DNA of 64,000 bases, taken from positions 1 through 64,000 of the forward strand of contig NZ_JAKFFS010000007.1 in NCBI RefSeq assembly GCF_021502725.1, written 5' to 3'. The notes under the pieces were generated by a model. The model was not told the DNA's origin. It did no database searches and saw only the letters and a list, made by a program, of their open reading frames with translations. Made by a program: the position numbers and the translations under genes. Positions within the stretch are counted from its first letter, which is position 1. Each line of letters opens with the position of its first letter. Below, in pieces: positions 60,970-64,000 of this stretch. The stretch is from Dyadobacter sp. CY345 (GTDB lineage Bacteria; Bacteroidota; Bacteroidia; Cytophagales; Spirosomataceae).

Positions 60970-62322
60970 TTACAAATGCAGAAGCAAATGCGCCAATCCA
61001 AAATAAACGCCATAACCGATCAGGTCATTTGCTGTGGTAATAAAAGGGCCTGATGCAACCGCCGGATTTATCCCGATTCTGTCCAAAACAATGGGTGTTA
61101 CAGTCCCGGTAAAAGAAGCCAGGAAGACTACAGATAACAAAGCGGAAGATACCACTAATGCCAGTTGTAATTCATTTCCAATCAATAAGTTAAATCCAAA
61201 TACAATTCCGCTGATGATAAGTCCGTTGATCGAAGCCACGGCAAACATACGTATCAGCCTGCTCCATACACTGATGTTCAAACCGGTTTTATCAGCAATG
61301 CTTTGCAAAATAATAGAAGATGTCTGAATTCCCACATTTCCGCCAGTCGATCCGATAATTGGAATAAAGGCTGCCATGGCAGGGATAATTTTCAGGTCAC
61401 CTTCGAAAAAACTGATAAATTTTGCAGCAAGGATTCCGCCCATCATACCAACCAGAAGCCATGGAAGACGCGCCCGGGTTTGCTGCAAAATAGTATCATC
61501 TTCCTCAACATCTCCGGTGATACCGGCCATTGCCAGCGTATCAGAATTAGCCTGTTCAGTAATTACATCAATCACGTCATCAATCGTAATCCTTCCTAAA
61601 AGTTTTCCCTGGACATTCACAACCGGTAGAGCATCAAGGTCATAACGCTGCATCAGTTCAGCAACCTCCTCAGCCGGGCGATAGGTTTCAACGAAAATTA
61701 CATCTTTATCATAAAGCCGCTCAACCTTGGTATCCTTGTTGGCCAGCACTATTTTTTTCAAAGAAAGTATCCCAAGCAGTATGCCATTGTCGTCAATTAC
61801 GTAAACCGCATATACCTTTTCAACATCTTCCGCCTGTTTCCGAAGTTCTTCAATACACTGATTTACATTCCAGTTTACATTGGCTTTTACCAATTCTTTC
61901 TGCATCAAACCACCCGCAACATCCTCGTCATAATGCAGCAAATCAAGAATGAACCGCGCTTGTTCTCTGTCTTCAAGTAAGGCAATCACCTCTTCCCTGA
62001 CACGGATAGGCTGCTCATTCAGCAAATCCACGGCATCATCCGAATCGAAAAGATTGACGTATTTTGATATCTCTTCTGACGTAAAAGCTTTCAAAAACTC
62101 TCGTCTTTCACTTTGATCCAGCGCAGCCAGGATCTCGGCACCCAAAGCAGTATCAAGCTGATTGATCAGATACCGGGCGTCAGAAGTTTCCAATTCATAC
62201 AATAAGCCAGTGATATCCGCAGGATAAAGTTCGGCCATACTCGTACGAATGACTTCCGAATTCTCTGCAAGGATTAATTCCTGTACTTGTTCAACGTATT
62301 CTTTGGTTAACTCAAAATTCAT
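60970..62322 (-). CDS. mgtE: Magnesium transporter MgtE
   Basis: A 450-residue Mg2+ channel. An N-domain of helical repeats (about 1-130, DAVDLLNEQPIRVREEVIAL) precedes a tandem CBS pair (about 135-260, ending LPVVNVQGKLLGRITIDDVI) that senses Mg2+. Five membrane helices follow from about residue 285 (RLPWLLVGMMGGILAAKFIS, IPIIGSTGGNVGIQTSSII, NPAVASGPFITTANDLIGYG). It converges on the serine dehydratase gene with 11 bases between stops and follows rsmA by 77 bases. Confidence 0.95.
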   Translation of the reverse strand: MNFELTKEYVEQVQELILAENSEVIRTSMAELYPADITGLLYELETSDARYLINQLDTALGAEILAALDQSERREFLKAFTSEEISKYVNLFDSDDAVDLLNEQPIRVREEVIALLEDREQARFILDLLHYDEDVAGGLMQKELVKANVNWNVNQCIEELRKQAEDVEKVYAVYVIDDNGILLGILSLKKIVLANKDTKVERLYDKDVIFVETYRPAEEVAELMQRYDLDALPVVNVQGKLLGRITIDDVIDVITEQANSDTLAMAGITGDVEEDDTILQQTRARLPWLLVGMMGGILAAKFISFFEGDLKIIPAMAAFIPIIGSTGGNVGIQTSSIILQSIADKTGLNISVWSRLIRMFAVASINGLIISGIVFGFNLLIGNELQLALVVSSALLSVVFLASFTGTVTPIVLDRIGINPAVASGPFITTANDLIGYGVYFGLAHLLLHL

Positions 62323-62399
62323 AAATCTATGCTGGCAAAAGGGGTATTACAATAGGAAATGTGACGACGGATATTTACGACGGTAATAGAAAAAACGAT

Positions 62400-63221
62400 T
62401 TAAGCATTGTCCAAGTTGGCAGACTTGATGACGCTTTCCGCCAGATTAGTTAATTCAACAAATTCAGCGACGCCGAGCTGTTCGGCTCGTTTTGTTAAAA
62501 GAGGGTTTTCCGGCATTTCACAAACCGGTTTCAAAGCATTTCTCAATGTTTTTCTCCGTTGATTGAAAGCCGTTTTTACAACTCTGAAAAATAATTTTTG
62601 ATCACAAGCAAGCGACTTTGTATCATTTCTACTCAACCGAATCACGCCTGACTGAACTTTTGGAGGTGGATCAAAAGCACCCGGCGGAACCGTTACCAGA
62701 TACGTGATGTCATAAAACGCCTGCAAAAGCACACTTAATATTCCATAATCTTTGTTTCCGGGAGGCGAGGCGATACGTTGTGCGACTTCCTTTTGCAGCA
62801 TGCAAACAACCTCAGGAACGCGGTCGGGCATTTCAAGTACTTTAAAAAATATCTGCGAAGATATGTTGTATGGAAAGTTACCAATGATCGCAAAAGGCTC
62901 GGGGAAAACTTCGGAGGTATTGTATTTTAGAAAATCTCCTTCAATAATCCGGGGCGTCAATTCTTCATAATGCTTTTTCAAATAGACGACCGACTCGGTA
63001 TCTATTTCAATTACAAAAGTGCTGAATGTTGGTTTTTGCAATAAATATTGCGTCAATACACCCATACCCGGCCCAATTTCTAATACCTTATCATATCCGC
63101 CATGACCAGTCAGACCGTCAACGATCTTGTTGGCGATATTCATGTCTTTAAGAAAATGTTGTCCCAAATGTTTTTTGGCACGAACTTTCGAATCGTTCTG
63201 ATTTTTATAATTTATTTTCAC
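62400..63221 (-). CDS. rsmA: 16S rRNA dimethyladenosine transferase RsmA (KsgA)
   Basis: A 273-residue enzyme dimethylating two adjacent adenosines in the 16S rRNA helix 45. It starts with GTG; the order KKHLGQHFLKDMNIANKI, SAM motif VLEIGPGMGVLTQYLL, and catalytic IGNFPYNISSQIFF is standard. VPPGAFDPPPKVQSGVI and FNQRRKTLRNALK follow. The downstream mgtE is on the same strand, so the two may be co-transcribed. Confidence 0.96.
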   Translation of the reverse strand: MKINYKNQNDSKVRAKKHLGQHFLKDMNIANKIVDGLTGHGGYDKVLEIGPGMGVLTQYLLQKPTFSTFVIEIDTESVVYLKKHYEELTPRIIEGDFLKYNTSEVFPEPFAIIGNFPYNISSQIFFKVLEMPDRVPEVVCMLQKEVAQRIASPPGNKDYGILSVLLQAFYDITYLVTVPPGAFDPPPKVQSGVIRLSRNDTKSLACDQKLFFRVVKTAFNQRRKTLRNALKPVCEMPENPLLTKRAEQLGVAEFVELTNLAESVIKSANLDNA

Positions 63222-63302
63222 GGATCAAATTTACGTCTTAATTCGTAGATTTATCGAATAAAGAATAGGAAGTAATCTTAAAAATACGGTTTCCGTCAAA
63301 CT

Positions 63303-64000
63303 ATGGAAATGATATCGTCGCTGACTGACTGGCAGTCAATACACACCACACTACAACACCTGAATCTAATTGGGGTAACTTTCACGCCTGATTTTATCAT
63401 TCGTGCGATTAGTCCTTATGCAATAAAAAAAACCGGATGGCTGGAATCTGATTTGATCGGAGAAAGTATTTTTGACAGGTTGGTCCCAAAGGATGAGGAG
63501 GATGAGATAAGTCAGATGCTGCAAGAGGGCATTGAGGGGAAACGCAAACTTGAACAGCGGGAAGTGCCATTTTTAGCGCAAAAAGGTACTTTGAGGACTT
63601 TTTCCATAAATTCCGTTCTGATCCAAAATGACGACGACAAGGTTTTATACATCACGCTGGTAGGTGATGATATTACCCGAAAGCGTCGTATGGAATCTTC
63701 CATAACCAAGTCAAATGCGCAGCTTCAGGATTTGGTAGATAACACCAGCGACTTGATACAGCTGGTGGCGTTGGATGGAAAATTTATATTTGTAAACAAG
63801 GCCTGGCGTGAAGTATTGGGTTACCGGCTGGATGAAACTGCTTCTATGCGCATGCAGGATATTCTTCATCCGCAGCACATGGAGGAAGCTATCGCACAGC
63901 TCGATCTGATCCGTGAAGGAAAAGCAAATCCAAATTTTGAAACCGTCTTTCTGAGTAAGGAAGGCAAAAAAGTTTTCGTGGCCGGAAGTGTTGTATGCCG
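63303..64000 (+). CDS. PAS-domain sensor protein, cut by the window end
   Basis: An open frame from the ATG at 63303 running off the right edge (at least 232 residues). Two PAS domains are visible: the first about residues 20-140 (TFTPDFIIRAISPYAIKKTG, then ITLVGDDITRKRRMESS) and the second starting about 148 (LVDNTSDLIQLVALDGKFIF, VNKAWREVLGYRLDETA). The absence of a membrane segment so far suggests a cytoplasmic sensor, most often a histidine kinase. The output domain lies outside. Confidence 0.85.
   Translation, partial: MEMISSLTDWQSIHTTLQHLNLIGVTFTPDFIIRAISPYAIKKTGWLESDLIGESIFDRLVPKDEEDEISQMLQEGIEGKRKLEQREVPFLAQKGTLRTFSINSVLIQNDDDKVLYITLVGDDITRKRRMESSITKSNAQLQDLVDNTSDLIQLVALDGKFIFVNKAWREVLGYRLDETASMRMQDILHPQHMEEAIAQLDLIREGKANPNFETVFLSKEGKKVFVAGSVVC

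Overview
The window looks like chromosome from a Bacteroidota member of the Cytophagales; a Spirosomaceae genus such as Dyadobacter is my best guess, made from gene content and not from a search. Pointers are a SusC/SusD pair, a PorP/SprF-type protein of the type IX secretion system, an ECF sigma factor, TAnnTTTG-like promoter boxes, a nonphosphorylative deoxysugar cluster linked to LutABC, and a family 2A encapsulin locus. I see no rRNA, tRNA, CRISPR array or intact insertion sequence. Coding density is high.

Layout. 0.2-6.7 kb: DUF427 protein, a MerA-like disulfide reductase, an ABC importer of the OpuC/EgtUV class with permease and binding protein fused, then EgtB and EgtD. This reads as one ergothioneine uptake and synthesis module. 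6.9-10.3 kb: a cNMP-domain histidine kinase, a response regulator fused to a thioredoxin-reductase-like flavoprotein, and a UBP-type zinc-finger protein, tightly coupled. 10.4-13.8 kb: SWIM/SNF2 helicase on the minus strand. 14.0-16.4 kb: DUF481 protein, secreted cyanophycinase-like peptidase, and a stand-alone transposase zinc ribbon. 16.5-21.9 kb: family 2A encapsulin shell, its cysteine desulfurase cargo with a long disordered N-terminus, serine O-acetyltransferase, and a DUF1684 protein. The shell gene and the DUF1684 gene share a 13-nt upstream element.

22-30 kb: lipoprotein chitinase, ThuA protein, SusC, SusD and a tiny Pro/Glu-rich protein, which could form a small glycan-use locus. 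30-35 kb: two small unknowns (one resembling half of a DUF892 ferritin-like domain), RarA, an ECF sigma factor and adenine deaminase, then a striking double-hairpin repeat. 35.2-45.8 kb: AraC regulator and a probable L-fucose/L-rhamnose-type pathway (mutarotase, lactonase-like amidohydrolase, UxaA-family dehydratase, SDR, FAH-family hydrolase) that would end in pyruvate plus L-lactate, next to LutA, LutB and LutC, which oxidise L-lactate. 45.9-56.5 kb: Cmk, a DAO-type flavoprotein, a large surface beta-barrel/TolB-like protein, a PorP/SprF protein, and SucA and SucB of 2-oxoglutarate dehydrogenase. 56.7-64 kb: MazG-like pyrophosphohydrolase, an AAA ATPase plus TOPRIM-like pair that could be a defence cassette placed between mazG and dtd, then Dtd, L-serine dehydratase, MgtE, RsmA, and a PAS protein cut by the window end.

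Two themes run through the left third: low-molecular-weight thiols (ergothioneine, disulfide reductases) and cysteine sulfur handling (encapsulated desulfurase plus serine acetyltransferase). The best candidates for something undescribed are the combined ergothioneine import, synthesis and reductase module, the kinase / REC-TrxR / UBP-finger triad, the regulatory architecture of the encapsulin locus, and the ATPase-TOPRIM pair.
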